DNA from: Sanguinoderma infundibulare
Taxonomy: Eukaryota > Basidiomycota > Agaricomycetes > Polyporales > Polyporaceae
Assembly (NCBI GenBank): GCA_032821775.1
Contig: JAVLRN010000004.1
Coordinates: 2,108,001-2,172,000 of the forward strand
Direction of reading: 5' to 3'
Length of the DNA: 64,000 nucleotides
In this document: positions 1-11,407 of the stretch, piece by piece
Layout of the letters: each line of letters begins with the position of its first letter
How positions within the stretch are numbered: position 1 is the stretch's first letter
Made by a program: the position numbers and the translations under genes
Notes under the pieces: generated by a model
Told to the model about the DNA's origin: nothing
What the model saw: the letters and a program-made list of their open reading frames with translations, nothing else
Database searches by the model: none

Positions 1-1
1 T

Positions 2-1426
2 CAATTCGCTTGCACCAGATACCGAAAAGAGACTGATGTAAACAGCCTATGGAATGCATTGGTGGCCCTGGCCCAGAAGATGCCAGAGTCACCCGATGAA
101 TACTCATTCAAGCAGCACTTCGTCGACGCGCTGCCCGAAGACCTATGTGCTCCAATGCTCCGCATTCTGGACATCTCCATTGAGAAGTCCACTCCATGGG
201 CCCTATGATGGGCAGCCCTCCACCAAGAGGAGAACAACCGCGCACTCGACGACTGGCAGATGGCGCATCGCACGAATACCGCATGCGATCATCATACTAA
301 CAAGAGGCCCGCCAGGACCAATTGTCCAGCAGACCGTCCACAAGGCCAGCTATGACCATACACTCCTCACTGCCTGTCTCAACTAGGCAATGCGGGCAGC
401 GCCCCAGCCCAGCCATGGTCTCAACCATCACGTGCGTTCAACAATGCGCGTGGCCCTGGACAACCACAGCCAGCGACTGATACACATCACCAGGCCAGCA
501 ACCGACCAGGTGCAGTGAAGCCTCCCAGCACAGCTGCAGCCTCCGGACCCCAATGCTATAATTGCAAGGGGTTCGGGCATATCGCCGCCCAGTGCCCAAA
601 GGCACAAGCCCCCCATTTGCATGCTGCACAGATTGTCAGTGATGGCAATCTGAACAATCCGAACAATCCCGACACTTACCTAACCGCTGACGAGCAATCA
701 TTGGTGGACAGGGCCATGGATAGGATTGAAGAGACCATCCCCGATCCAAGGGAGGAACCAGCCAGTCCTGAAGAGAGTGTGTCAGGTAATGATGCTCTCT
801 ACGAATCCGACGAGCAATTCTACGGCGATGGATCCCAGTACGATCCGGATGACAAGTTTGTCGACGCATTCTCGGACCATGGTGACGATGACATGTGGTT
901 TGGATCCATGTGTGTAATTGCAGACAAAGGGGAAACCCCATCTGTGAATGGTGATGAGGCTGCCCACTGCAACATTATTGAGTATGCCGACAATACCATC
1001 TCATTCTTCTGAGTGAGGAAAGACTTCATTGGCCCTCAACCCCATCCCCTCGATATCCTCCATCCTGCAATTGCAGTGGGCCACCTTGGGGCGCACGCCG
1101 TAATTCGAATGGACCCTGGCGATTACAGCACCAAAGGAGACAAGGAAGATTCGGACATGCCAGAGCTCGAGGATGTCTCCATAGAAGATAGAATACGTCA
1201 GGTCCGTGAATTCATCAATGAATACCACGGACTCAGGATCGAGCTCCCACTCACCTGGCAATTCGACCAAGCCTGGTTGGCTTTCGTGGACTCTGAAAGA
1301 GCTGACTCCAACTTGGAACTGCTACTGGGAGTGGCATACCGCCTATCCCAGCAGAACAATCACCTCATCAATGCATTGCACAACGCGCGCAACCAGGCCG
1401 ATGCCCTGTGCGCGTCGCTTGGCTAG
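2..1426 (+). pseudogene. gag: gag remnant of the Ty3/gypsy element
   Basis: The reading frame beginning at position 2 has the helical capsid pattern of fungal Gag proteins (LVALAQKMPESPDEYSFKQH at about 86-145). A CX2CX4HX4C zinc knuckle, CYNCKGFGHIAAQC, lies at 554-595. In-frame stops are TGA at 206-208, TGA at 353-355 and TGA at 1010-1012, and the frame ends with TAG at 1424-1426. The acidic stretch after the knuckle and the segment after 1013 stay in the same frame, so they probably belonged to one protein or to two adjacent in-frame ones. The N-terminus is outside the window. Gag forms the particle in which the element RNA is packaged; this copy cannot make full-length protein without readthrough. 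Confidence 0.85.
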
Positions 1427-1548
1427 ACTCGACGGGAACTGGTGATCATGCTGTTCTGAGAAAGAGAGGCAATCAACACTGAACGAGGCCCTCTCTTCAA
1501 TCACCTGTCCCTAGCTGACTGACAATGAGACTGTGTACAGGTGCATGT

Positions 1549-4500
1549 GATGACTGAAATTCGACCACTGGAGGTTGATGAGAATGATGATTGTGACGGA
1601 TCTGCTCGTGATCTTACACTCAAGGAAGCAAACAATTTGCTTCTACAAGTCCTGGATGGCCGGGAAATCCCTATTGGTGCAGGCATTGCTCTGCCTGACT
1701 ATGAACAGATTAGGTGAGTGATGCCTCGATTCTTCACGATGAGGGTGTCATCTGGGACAGAGAGTTTGGCAACTCACATGCGTGCGGGTCGCTGACCACT
1801 AATTTCAGAAGGCGAGCAGGAATGTTTAATTATCCAGCTCGTCGTCAATGGGTTAGGCTCTCTGACGCTGTGTGATGCCGGTAGTACGACTGAGATGCTT
1901 AGCAATGACTTCGCGAAAGTATCCAACTGTGACATCATCAAGTTGGAGAACCCTGCTACTCTCCAACCAGGATGCATGGGCAGCCGCTCACACATCAACT
2001 ATGGGACACACGCCCCAGTCACGCTTGGCAACTTCGGTGCCGAAGTTTACTTCAACATTGCAAATCTCAACTGCTATGACACAGTTCTGGGGACTCCCTT
2101 CCTGCATCGATTTGGGGTCATGCTGGACTTCAAGAACAACTGTGTCCACATCGATGGGCATGCCTACCCTATGCTCTCGCATGCCCAGGTGAACAATGTG
2201 ATGTGCAAGTGCCATGCGAAGTTGAGCCCTCGCGAGCGCCCTTCGGCGAGCAGTCCTTCACGTGCACCCAACACTGGCTCAACTGATTGACTACTGCAGG
2301 AACCACCAGCACTGCCGTCCACAGTATTCATGGCCATGTGTACCGCACCGGTGCCGGCAACAGTATCTGCTGAGATTGACAACTCGGTGGATCCCTCATC
2401 TAGGCTTGCAGAACCTCCTTTGATGGTGTCGGAGGAGCAGCAGGGAACACCAGCAGTGGCATGACTGGAAACAGGAGTGTCGATGCAACGGATGGGAGAA
2501 ATTCGTGACTGGATTTTTCGTGAATATGCTGACTTGTTTCAATCAGTTCCCCCAGAACTACTGCCATTCCGGGTGATCAATCATAGTATACCACTGGTCA
2601 ACGAGGCCAAGTGGTATAAATACCATATGCCCCGGTGTCTGAAAGTCCTCCGGACACAACTCAGCGAGAAGATCGAGCGATATGTGAAGGCGGGGTGGTG
2701 GGTCCCTTGCCAGGCCGAGCAAGCCACCCCCCTCCTCTGCATATACAAGAAAGACGGATGCCTGCAGATGGTAGTTGACCTCCGCCAGCATAATGACAAC
2801 ACAGTCAAGGACGTCACTCCATTCCCTGACCAGGATGTGATCCGGAACGATGTTGCTCGCGTGCCATTCCGGACTAAACTTGATATGTCTGATGCGTACG
2901 AGCAGACTCGTATTGCTGAAGGAAATGTTTCAAAGACAGCATTTGCCACCATCTTCGGCACTTTCATCAGCTGCGTTATGCAGCAGGGTGATTGTAACGT
3001 GCCCTCCACATTCCAGCGGTTGATGGTTCACCTGTTCTGCAATCGCATTGGGAGGACTATCCATGTCTATCTTGATAACATCTTCATCTGTACGTTCTCG
3101 ATCGAAGAACATATCGAGAACCTTGTCTGGGTGTTCAGCATACTTCGGGATAACCACTTATTCTTCAGTGTGTCGAAAGTGGATATCCTGTCCATATCTA
3201 TGGACTGTCTTGGCCATTTGATCGACAATTGGGGCTTGCACATGGATTCTGACAAGATGGCCTGTGTGTGGAACTGGCCCATACCGAAGAACTACCATGA
3301 CATGCAGAGGTTCCTTGGACTTGTCCAATACCTTGCACACTTCATGCCCGACATTTTCACATTCACGAGCCCCCTCTCGTAAATGATGCACAATGGCCAG
3401 CTCTTTTACTGATGGCCACTCCACCAGAAGTGCTTTGATGAGATCAAGGCCCTTATTTGCAAGACCCCGATCCTCAGACTGATCGATCCCAACAAGCTGG
3501 AGACTATCTGGCTTGTCACCGATGCCTCAATTGTAGGCGTCGGTGCTATGTATGGTCAAGGGGCCAGCTGGACAAATTGTCAGCCAGCTGGCCTCATGTC
3601 AAAGAAGTTCACGGACACCCAGCACTCTTACTTTACCTTCGAACAGGAGGGCCTGGCAGTGGTCGAGGCCCTTATAAAATGGGAGGATAAGTTGCTTAGT
3701 CACCAATTCACACTGGTGACTGATCACAAATCTCTTAATTTCCTCAAAGAGAAGCGGAAACTTGTTCCACATCTCGAATGGTGGATGGAATATATCGGCC
3801 ATTTTCAGTATGAGATCCTACATGTGGAGGGCATCACGAACCACATTGCGGATGCCCTCTCGCACTACTACATGAATGAAGAGGCGATGGCCGTACACCC
3901 GCCGTATAACTACGTCTCTGGGGATGCTCATCTCAACCCTGAGGGCGACACTCTTACTGCCGACTGGGTCCTCAAGCTGCGTGCCGTGCGCATCGAGGAC
4001 CACCACAAACCGTGTGACATCGAGGTGGCAGAGATGGTGAAGCACCTCTACCCCCTCCCAGATTCCGCATCCCTGTCAGATGATGAGGACCCCACAGCAG
4101 TCGAGTCGACGGGCAGGGGCCCTGTGCTCAACTCATTGATCGACTCGTCAACTGACTTGCACCCCAGAATGAAGGAGGGATACAGTGACGATCCCTTCTT
4201 CCGCAAGATACTTGGCATGCCCACCGAGCACGCTCGGTTCTGCGTCAAGGACAGACTCATTCAACACCTCAACTGGGAAGGCGAATGGGTCTTGTGCATG
4301 CCAAAGGTTAAAGTTGGTCGACGGTTGGTGACCGAACTCATCCTTACTCACATGCATGAGACACTTGGTCACTTGGGCTATCGGCGTACCAGTGACTATG
4401 TTTGTCACTGGTATTGGTGGCCCAGCATTGGCGCCGTGGTCGAGAAGTTTTGCAGGTCCTGTGGGACCTGCCAGACCACGAAGGTCTCCAACCAGTGGCC

Positions 4501-5716
4501 GGCAGGGCTGCTTCACAGCCTCCCCGTCCCCGACCAACCTTGGGTGTCCATCACCATGGATTTTGTCGGCCCCTTTTCTGAGTGCGATGGTTTTGATTAC
4601 CTATGGGTAATCGTCGACCACTTCACGTCAACAATTCACTTAGTTCTGACAAGGACCACTGTCTGCGCATCAGAGCTGGCTTCTCTATTCATCCGAGAGG
4701 TTGTGTGGCTGCATGGCCTCCCCACATCCATCATATCCGACTGCAACTTGAAGTTCATGTCAAAATTTTGGCACAAAACTCATTGGCTACTTGGTATGAA
4801 GTTGCTCATGTCAACTTCATACCACCCACAGATGGACAGCACATCCGAGCGTGCCATCTGCACTGTGTCTCAAATGTTATGCATGATGGTGAGTCCGGAT
4901 CAGCGTGACTGGGCCTGGAAGACATCAATGGCCGAGTTCACGCTGAACTCCAGCTGCAACACGTCATCTGGTTTCGTGCCATTTGAACTGGCAAGGGGAT
5001 TTATACTGCACATGATTAGGGGTTTGGCCCCTGATCCTGTGCTTCCAGGAGTAACTGAGTTCATGCACTGCACACTCAATTACTTGCACCAAGCGCACAA
5101 TGCACTCATCGCCAGCCACATTGTGCAGACACATTATGCCAACCAGCGTCGACGGGAGGAAGACCCCATCAAGGCCAAGCGGTATGCTGTTGGCAAGTTA
5201 GTGTACTTGTCAACTGACAAGCTCAATATGCTGAAGGGGTGTGCGCACAAGTTACTCCCGAAGTATGTCGGGCCATACAAGATTCTGTCCGCACGCCCCG
5301 ACACTTCCAACTATGTTCTGGAGCTACCTCCAGAACTGATTGGACGAGGAATTAAATTCACCTTCCATGTGACTCGTCTCTGCTCCCACAAACCAAATGA
5401 CGACATAATGTTTCCCCACCGGGAAACTCACACCTTCTATGATTTCGGCGAGGACCCCAACAGGGAATTCCTCATCGATGACATCATTACCCATGAATGG
5501 CACAGCCAGACCGTGTCATTCCTTGTCCAGTGGGCAGCCGGGGACTCCACTTGGGAGCCTTGGGCACATGTCAAAGATCTCGAAGCAACTGACCATTACT
5601 TCAAGACCCTAGGAGTTGATGGCTGGTGGCAACTGCCCAGGCCGCCAAAGAAACGGGCAATGCACATGCACACGTGCCGCCCCCAGATGAACGACGAAGA
5701 AGAGCGGGGCGGCTGA
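1549..5716 (+). pseudogene. pol: pol remnant: protease, reverse transcriptase, RNase H, integrase, chromodomain
   Basis: Domains in order: retropepsin with DAGSTTEML around 1874-1900; reverse transcriptase (KLDMSDAYEQTR, FQRLMVHLF) with the catalytic loop at 3068-3079 reading YLDN rather than the usual YLDD; RNase H with TDAS, TDHKSLNFL and NHIADALS; integrase with an HX3-4H/CX2C zinc finger near 4350-4490 and a D,D,E core (MDFVGP, IISDCN, TSERAI); and a chromo-like C-terminus (SFLVQWAAGDSTWEPW, near 5515-5570). In-frame stops occur at 1715, 1793, 2288, 2462, 3380 and 3410; the terminal stop is 5714-5716. The start is not certain; the first good Met after the gag stops is at 1549. The chromodomain places it among chromovirus-like Ty3 elements, a group known to target heterochromatin. 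Enzymatic function is lost. Confidence 0.9.
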
Positions 5717-5956
5717 ATCGAGGAAGTCCCTGACACACTGCCACTCATCTCTGGACTGACCCCCCACCAGAGTGCCCAGCCCCGCAAGCCGTGGGTGCGG
5801 ACCTCATAGCAGCCACTCAGCCACCCCCGAGTGGCGCAACTGTACAGTTGCATCGCCACCGAGGTGGCAGCTGGCAGCCACCACCTGCCACGTCAATTGG
5901 GCAATCCCCCTTTCCATCCCAACCCCACTGCCACCTTACCACCGACATGACCCGAT

Positions 5957-8365
5957 ATGGACACCTCCAGCAACAACAACAACAACAAGATGAGCGAGGG
6001 CGACAAAAGCCCCTGCCCTTCTGATGCGGTGATGGAGGATCACTCGGATCCTCCACCATCTCTTGCCGACCAGCCTCGCACAGCAGCCCTCTTTCCATGG
6101 GAATGGCTGCCATCCCATGGCCTGATCATGCACCCTTTTGGATGCACGATTTGCAAAGTTTACCTCAACCATGTTGGCGTCGAGCACGAGCTCAGCATCC
6201 ATTCCCTGGAAAGAGTGTGCAAGGCCCACAAGAGCGACCTCACGCACGATGAGCATGCCTGTGGATTCAAAGATGGGCTCAAGGCTGCACAGGAGGACGC
6301 GCACGATGCGGTCATCCTACGTGACCATAGTCTCGCAGACAAGAATGTCCAGCTCCGGGTGCTCACCCACTCCCTGCACCACCAGGTCAGCACCTTGAAG
6401 GACCAACTTGACCGCATCCGCCTCATGCATGGCCTCGAGGTGGATGACGATGACTACGATGACTATCTCAACACGGGCGACTATGACTTCGACTTCGACA
6501 ATGATGATGTCGAAGACGAAGAAATGTACAGCAAGCATATGAAGCAGAAGAAGGAAAATGAGAAGGCTGAGCAGAGGACGCGAGTCATCCAGGGACTGCA
6601 GTCCTACTGCGAGTCCCTGGACCAGTGGTGGACCGAGCATCGCGAGGACCTCGTGCGCATCTGTGAGGTGCCGCGAGGTCCACCTCAGGTAAGTATTGAT
6701 GGGGAAGGCGATACCGTTATGTTATCCCCATCTAACCACCCCCAGCCCCTTCCAGCACCGGCCTTGTCAGTCTTGACAGGGCCAACCGCCCCCCCGACTG
6801 GCATGCGCACACTGCAGGGCAGCATGCATGCTCCGGTCACGGCTACCACGACGGGCCCCATGGCTGCCCAGCTCTGTGAGTGCGCTCTGCACACCAGTGT
6901 GCATGCCTCGACACATCGTCAGCCATCCCAACCTGTTGCGTCGTCCTCAGTGTAACAGCTCACTCCACCACCCTCCCACAATGCATCGTTCTGCCATGAC
7001 GATGGTCATCATGACAGTCACTCAAGGTGCAGCAAGGACCACCATAATGACCCGCCCTCATCCATTCCCTTCCGACGCGGCCGCCAGGAGTCCTGGGACC
7101 GCCACGACGACTGATCACGATGCCGTCAGTCGTCGCAATCGCCCTTCCGCACCCATCACCAGTCACAGTCTCCATCGTTCTATGGTGACCATGACTATGC
7201 CCCGGCCTATGGTGGCCCATATGCCCCTGGCCCATACTACGGCGCCTTGCTGTACTACCCACAACCCGCTGGGTTTGCTCAGGGGGGGAGGAGTGGCCCG
7301 ATGCCTGTGTACAGCAATGCGGTGTATGGCTACACCCTGCACTTCGACCAGACAGCAGCGTTTGTTGATTGCTTTGCCCCATCTCGGAGCAGCTCGCGCA
7401 TGGATCCCCACACGCCTCCACTGACCGTGTCCGTGGAGATCACCCCTGGAATGCCCCACATGCCCCCGATGCCATGCTTCAATGTGCAGAATGCGCCATC
7501 GCTCCCTGGGACCGAGCGAGAGATGCGAGAGGTGATGGAACTCGCCACTCACAACACTTCGGCAGGCCTTTATGCAGTGGCTAAGCTCCGCTTCTGGAGC
7601 AGCCACACGAAGTCACGAGGGTACCAGCCGAACAATGTTGAGCAGCTGCTACTGGACTACCGCATCCCTACCTGGTTCCTCGAGTGCTATGAACCTGGCC
7701 GCATGGTCCAACGAAACCGCCAAGATGACCTCCGAGCACAGGGGGTCATCCAATTGGAGCCGCACCCGGAGGACCTGGTGGAGGACTGGATGAGGTACAT
7801 CCAGTTCAGGAGCAAGCTGCTTCCCTGACACGTCCATCAGGATGGGCAGGGAAATGTGGATGAGAACACTTGTAGGGGATACATGTGGGCCAACCGCATC
7901 ACAACAGTGGATCCTGCGGCATTCCCGCATGATCAAAAGAGGTGGACGCGCAATGCGCTCTTCCGCCTCCTCGCCAACCTCTTCCAGAGTGCCGACCACT
8001 ATGGTTCGGAGCTCCAGAGAACTGGAAGTGTCCTTGCGACTAACTTCCATGTTCAACCGTACTCTGGGCCTTTTCCCGTGATGACAGACGGGGTGATAGT
8101 GCATGCTGTGCGCTGCAGTATCGCCCTGAACATCATCGACCCACTGCTGACCGCCTGGTCAGAGTTTTACATGGCCAACACATCAGTGAGCAATGCCAAC
8201 ATGGAGAATCCCTCGGCAGGTGTCCCTCCTGTGGCCCCACCAGCTATGTCGGCTCACAGACCGGGAGCAGTGACTCCTGGGGGCGAAGACACAGTCATGG
8301 CTAAACCTCCTTCCTCTTCCGTCTCTGGTGCCTTGCCGCCGCTGGACGACCATATGCAGGAGTGA
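5957..8365 (+). pseudogene. third large ORF of the retrotransposon, unknown function
   Basis: About 803 codons in one frame between pol and the 3' LTR, broken by TAA at 6953, TGA at 7112 and TGA at 7826. The N-terminal part starts with an Asn run from an AAC microsatellite, then a region predicted by eye to be helical with His and Cys residues, then a very acidic Asp-rich stretch around 6440-6530. The middle is rich in His, Ser, Arg, Tyr and Pro. The C-terminal third looks globular (AKLRFWSSHTKSRGYQPNN near 7580-7635; FRLLANLFQSADHYGSEL near 7960-8015). It has no resemblance to envelope proteins that I can see, no signal peptide and no membrane segment. A 57-nt stretch at 6689-6745 has intron-like ends and keeps frame. 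Function unknown; extra ORFs in this position occur in some fungal Ty3 elements. Confidence 0.6.
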
Positions 8366-8637
8366 CCGCCGGCACTGTGTCCAGTCGTGCATCCCCACGT
8401 GGCTGAGCCTAAGCCATCGAACAAAAAGAAGCTGACCGTGAGGCAGGTCCAAGCCCTGTCAAGTTGCCCCGAACTTTGATGGACCCGTTCTCGCATTGTC
8501 TCGGATTGCACAGCGCGCTAAGGAATCGAAGCGTGTCGTGCCCAAAGCCGCATCTCGCGTCAAGGAATCGAGATGCGAGATGCAATTACTTACTATCTTC
8601 GTCCTCCCTCCGCGGAATCGTGTCCAGTGGGGCAGGA

Positions 8638-8903
8638 TGTAAGGGTCCGGGCCGGTTACGGACCGCCCGGCGCCCGTTCGGCAATCACCAACTGTATAGT
8701 TGTGGCGCGCGCGCGTAGATACACGAATCCCGTAGATACTTGCCCTCACCTTTGTACGCCCCACTCGCGTTCACCTTGAGTAACCAGACTCGGTTCAACG
8801 TATCTTGGCGTGATATCTAAGGCAACCCTCAAGTACTAGGCGCTCTACTTGATTATTTTACAGCTGGACTATACAGCGCCACCTTTACACTCTTCGGTTA
8901 ACA
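8638..8903 (+). repeat. putative 3' LTR
   Basis: Starts with TGTAAGGGTCCGG right after a purine-rich tract (GTGGGGCAGGA, 8627-8637) that can serve as polypurine tract. It ends with TTAACA, giving TG...CA termini. Only one LTR is in the window, so the right edge is a guess; comparison with the 5' LTR would settle it. Confidence 0.5.
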
Positions 8904-9046
8904 GTGCTTTTTGGAGTTAATAGTCCGGGCTCAAGCGCGTTGCTCCTTCCAAAACCCGAAAGAGTTTGTAACCATCGCCTATGGAGACTCAGTCCATGGA
9001 TTACGTCTTCGTATCGAGCCCAGATGTCGGGACAGTCGAAGAGGTG

Positions 9047-9052
9047 TATAAA
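9047..9052 (+). promoter_or_regulatory. TATA box
   Basis: TATAAA about 98 bp upstream of the ATG at 9150, followed by a CT-rich leader, the usual layout of fungal core promoters. Confidence 0.6.
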
Positions 9053-9149
9053 GGTGGGGGAACGGAAGAGAACTCCATCTCCTCCAAGCTCACATCCTGC
9101 ACTCCCTTCTCGCACACCTCCGCCTCCTCTGCACCACCTCTCTCCATCA

Positions 9150-9608
9150 ATGGCTCCCATGCTCACCATCGCCGTCGGCCAGTACGAGATCGAGCCGTTC
9201 AAGTACCCCCGGCTCCGCTGGTCCCTCGTCGTCTTCGCCGAAGGCCAGCGCGCCGCGCACCGCTACCACATCGTAGGCAACACCGACACGTTCGCGTTCG
9301 AGCACAACAGCATCCCCGACCTCCTCCACTCTAGCAAGCTCATGGGCGGCGTCAAGGTCGGCGAGATCGCCGCGGACAAGCTCGCGTGGCTCGACGCGAC
9401 GCTGCGCACGGTGCCAATCATCGAGAACAACCCGGACTTCCATTGCCAGACGTGGACCGTCGAGGCGATCCGGAAGATGGCTGAGCACCCGGGGCAAGTG
9501 AGGATCCTAACGGGTGTGACGAAGGCGTGGTTGATGAAGGAGATGGAGCGGCAGTGGGACCTGTGCGAGGAGGTCGACCCGCACTATTTCGAGGTTGCGA
9601 TGGGCTGA
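9150..9608 (+). CDS. small conserved basidiomycete protein (DUF6914-like)
   Basis: Single exon, 152 aa, start in CATCAATGGCT context just after a CT-rich leader and about 98 bp after a TATA box. The sequence contains a beta-rich start (YPRLRWSLVVFAEGQ), then AHRYHIVGNTDTFAFEH, a central GGVKVGEIAADKLAWLDATL and CQTWTVEAIRKM. The W-x-LVV ... RYHI ... CQ-W-V-AI arrangement is like the small fungal proteins grouped as DUF6914, known only as predicted intracellular proteins; this assignment is from memory and moderate. No signal peptide or membrane segment. The gene sits only about 250 bp from the putative retrotransposon LTR yet is intact. Its biochemical role is not known. Confidence 0.75.
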   Translation: MAPMLTIAVGQYEIEPFKYPRLRWSLVVFAEGQRAAHRYHIVGNTDTFAFEHNSIPDLLHSSKLMGGVKVGEIAADKLAWLDATLRTVPIIENNPDFHCQTWTVEAIRKMAEHPGQVRILTGVTKAWLMKEMERQWDLCEEVDPHYFEVAMG

Positions 9609-10117
9609 GGAGCCCGTGACAGTGTGGTTAGCGCTGTGCACTTGTCGAGGGTCAACGTTTCCTGGCTGTATCTTTTAGGTCTCGTCTAGAGGTGTCGTCT
9701 TGCATAGAAGTACTGTATATTGTCATTATACCAACCACAAAAACGATACCACCATTTGATGGACAGTTTCCTGTATCTGTCCCATCCTAGGACGGTGTTC
9801 GGGGAACGTGTGCAACCGTGGCTCTATGGTGACACCCTTTGGTCTCGCATGCGGTGGTGGGGTGTGAAATTACTACGGCGGGGTACGACACCAATACCCT
9901 TCGATTCGGAAGTTTTTCCCCTGTAGGAAGTGCCCCCTGGCGGAACACTTTCCCGTGCGGTATAATTTTGGGGGACGAGTTTTGAAAGCATATACGAAGC
10001 TATATTACTACTTCTCATTACTTCACACTAAACCAAATCAGCATACGTTCATCGGAGTACAGATTGTCCATAGATATCTGGGCTACACATACATCGGTTG
10101 GTCACATGCAGAACCGA
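9609..10117. other. intergenic spacer
   Basis: Convergent spacer between two genes. AT-richer than the genes; no ORF with recognisable similarity and no clear repeat. Confidence 0.6.
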
Positions 10118-11029
10118 CTACGGCGACGACATCCTACGCAACGTCTCCTCCAGCTCAACGTCCGCCTGGTATCCAGCCCCCAGATATTGCAGGCCGAACT
10201 CCCTCCACTCCTCCGTCGAAGGCGCCGCCCACTGCCACTTCAAGCTCTCCCACCAGACCGGCCGCCAGCCAGCTTGCTCCCAATCGAGCAACGCAGTGAC
10301 CTCGACGTCGTTCGGACCTGCTCCGGTAACGCGAACGAGCACGCTCTTGATGTTGATGTCACCGTGCGTGAAGACTATGTCGTGGTCATCGGGCATCTCA
10401 CTGCGCATCTTATCGAGCTTCTGCTTGGTCTCGGCGTGGCTGAGCCCGAACTTCTCGTACTGGCCGACCTTGAAGGCGTTAAAGTCGCGCTGGTTCGCGA
10501 ACGGACCGTAGGACGTTTGCGTTCGGTTCCCCGGCCGTTCGGGGTCGATGTACACGGCGGGGTCCCACATCGCGTTCCCGAGCGGCGAACCGATCCAGCC
10601 CTGTTCTGGGAGTGGGGGGCCATCGGCTGGTTGTGGTGGCGGCTGAGGGATGCGGCGGAGGGAGTCGACGTATCCCGCGAGAGTCCGCATCACAGTGTCT
10701 TTCTGTGCGACCGAGAGCGAGCGACGAGCAGCTTTCCCGTACATCTCCCCCTCCACGTAGTCCATCACGAACTTTCCCCAGCCGCCCTCCTCCCAGTAGT
10801 GGTGAAGCCGCGGCACAGGAATCCAAGGGCAGTTCTCGGCGACGAATTGTAGGGCTTCGACCTCGACACGCGCCAGGGAGACGGGTGTGGTTTTCAGGAC
10901 CAGGCCGGCCGTCAGCCTCCTGACGTTGTCGATCTTAATGTGCGGAAGGTCTTGTTCGGCGCTCTCGCGCAGGGAATTGACAAGGTCGGCGAGCTCTTCC
11001 CGAGAGAGAGAAGGAAACGGAATGGACAT
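10118..11029 (-). CDS. APH-fold (aminoglycoside phosphotransferase/choline-kinase-like) protein
   Basis: Single exon, 303 aa from the preferred start at 11029 (MSIPFPSLSREELADLV). An upstream in-frame ATG at 11131 overlaps a TTTAAA box, so it is unlikely to be within the mRNA. The kinase-like catalytic core is visible: FTHGDINIKSVLV corresponds to the HGDxxxxN loop, except that Ser stands where the Asn usually is, and ALLDWEQAG supplies the metal-binding DWE. An N-lobe strand-helix (LARVEVEALQFVAEN) and the linker KFVMDYVEGE precede it. This family is greatly expanded in Agaricomycetes, usually with unknown substrates. The HGD loop lacks the standard downstream Asn, so it may be catalytically altered. 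Cytosolic by the absence of a signal peptide. Confidence 0.85.
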   Translation of the reverse strand: MSIPFPSLSREELADLVNSLRESAEQDLPHIKIDNVRRLTAGLVLKTTPVSLARVEVEALQFVAENCPWIPVPRLHHYWEEGGWGKFVMDYVEGEMYGKAARRSLSVAQKDTVMRTLAGYVDSLRRIPQPPPQPADGPPLPEQGWIGSPLGNAMWDPAVYIDPERPGNRTQTSYGPFANQRDFNAFKVGQYEKFGLSHAETKQKLDKMRSEMPDDHDIVFTHGDINIKSVLVRVTGAGPNDVEVTALLDWEQAGWRPVWWESLKWQWAAPSTEEWREFGLQYLGAGYQADVELEETLRRMSSP

Positions 11030-11130
11030 GGTTATGGTGGAGTAGAGAAGCCGTTCGAGAGAACAGGACGGGTCGTTCGAGATGGGGTGTAAGATGGAGG
11101 AGCGTTCCAACGAGGCCCTCGGTCCCGACA

Positions 11131-11136
11131 TTTAAA
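11131..11136 (-). promoter_or_regulatory. TATA-like box (TTTAAA)
   Basis: About 102 bp upstream of the start at 11029 on the minus strand. Its overlap with the farther upstream ATG favours the internal start. Confidence 0.4.
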
Positions 11137-11407
11137 GCTTCAAGGTCTCTTGTGCTGGTCACGGAGCTTGATTGTGGTCAAAGCTCCTGCAAATGCGCTG
11201 TTAGACAAAGCGATTCACCGGCCCCAGCGGTCGGCGACGGCAGCTGGTGCATGTCGATATGTGATTCGGAGGTTTTTGTTCTGCACTGCATGTGTGCAAG
11301 TGCCGTCACCGGCACTGGTACGGACCTGTAAATCATCTGGTTACCCTTTGAACTCGTCGTAAGCGTCTAGCCAAGTGCAACAAAGGTGCTATTGGCATGT
11401 GACATGA
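11137..11407. other. spacer before the hairpin
   Basis: No recognisable coding sequence; upstream region of the APH-like gene. Confidence 0.5.

Larger units (their letters stand above)
1..8903 (+). mobile_element. Ty3/gypsy (chromodomain) LTR retrotransposon, decayed, 5' end outside window
   Basis: Seen: a Gag-type CCHC zinc knuckle, a retropepsin DAGS site, reverse transcriptase, RNase H, an HHCC/DDE integrase and a C-terminal chromo-like segment in the order typical of Ty3/gypsy elements. A third large ORF and a putative 3' LTR follow. All three coding blocks lie in the same reading frame (codons starting at positions 2, 5 and so on) over 8.3 kb. They are interrupted only by stop codons, mostly TGA; no frameshift was noticed. 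The 5' LTR, primer binding site and start of gag lie left of the window. The element is inactive because of several nonsense codons and an altered reverse transcriptase active site. Confidence 0.93.

Noticed and set aside
54..386. 110-codon plus-strand ORF over gag
   Set aside because: It lies in another frame than the Gag reading frame, which shows the capsid-like and zinc-knuckle sequence.
1714..1808. Intron-like segment in pol (GTGAGT ... TTTCAG, 95 nt)
   Set aside because: Removing 95 nt shifts the frame out of the protease; the original frame resumes without it. Probably chance.
10064..10852. 262-codon plus-strand ORF
   Set aside because: Antisense of the APH-like gene, whose motifs are clear on the minus strand.
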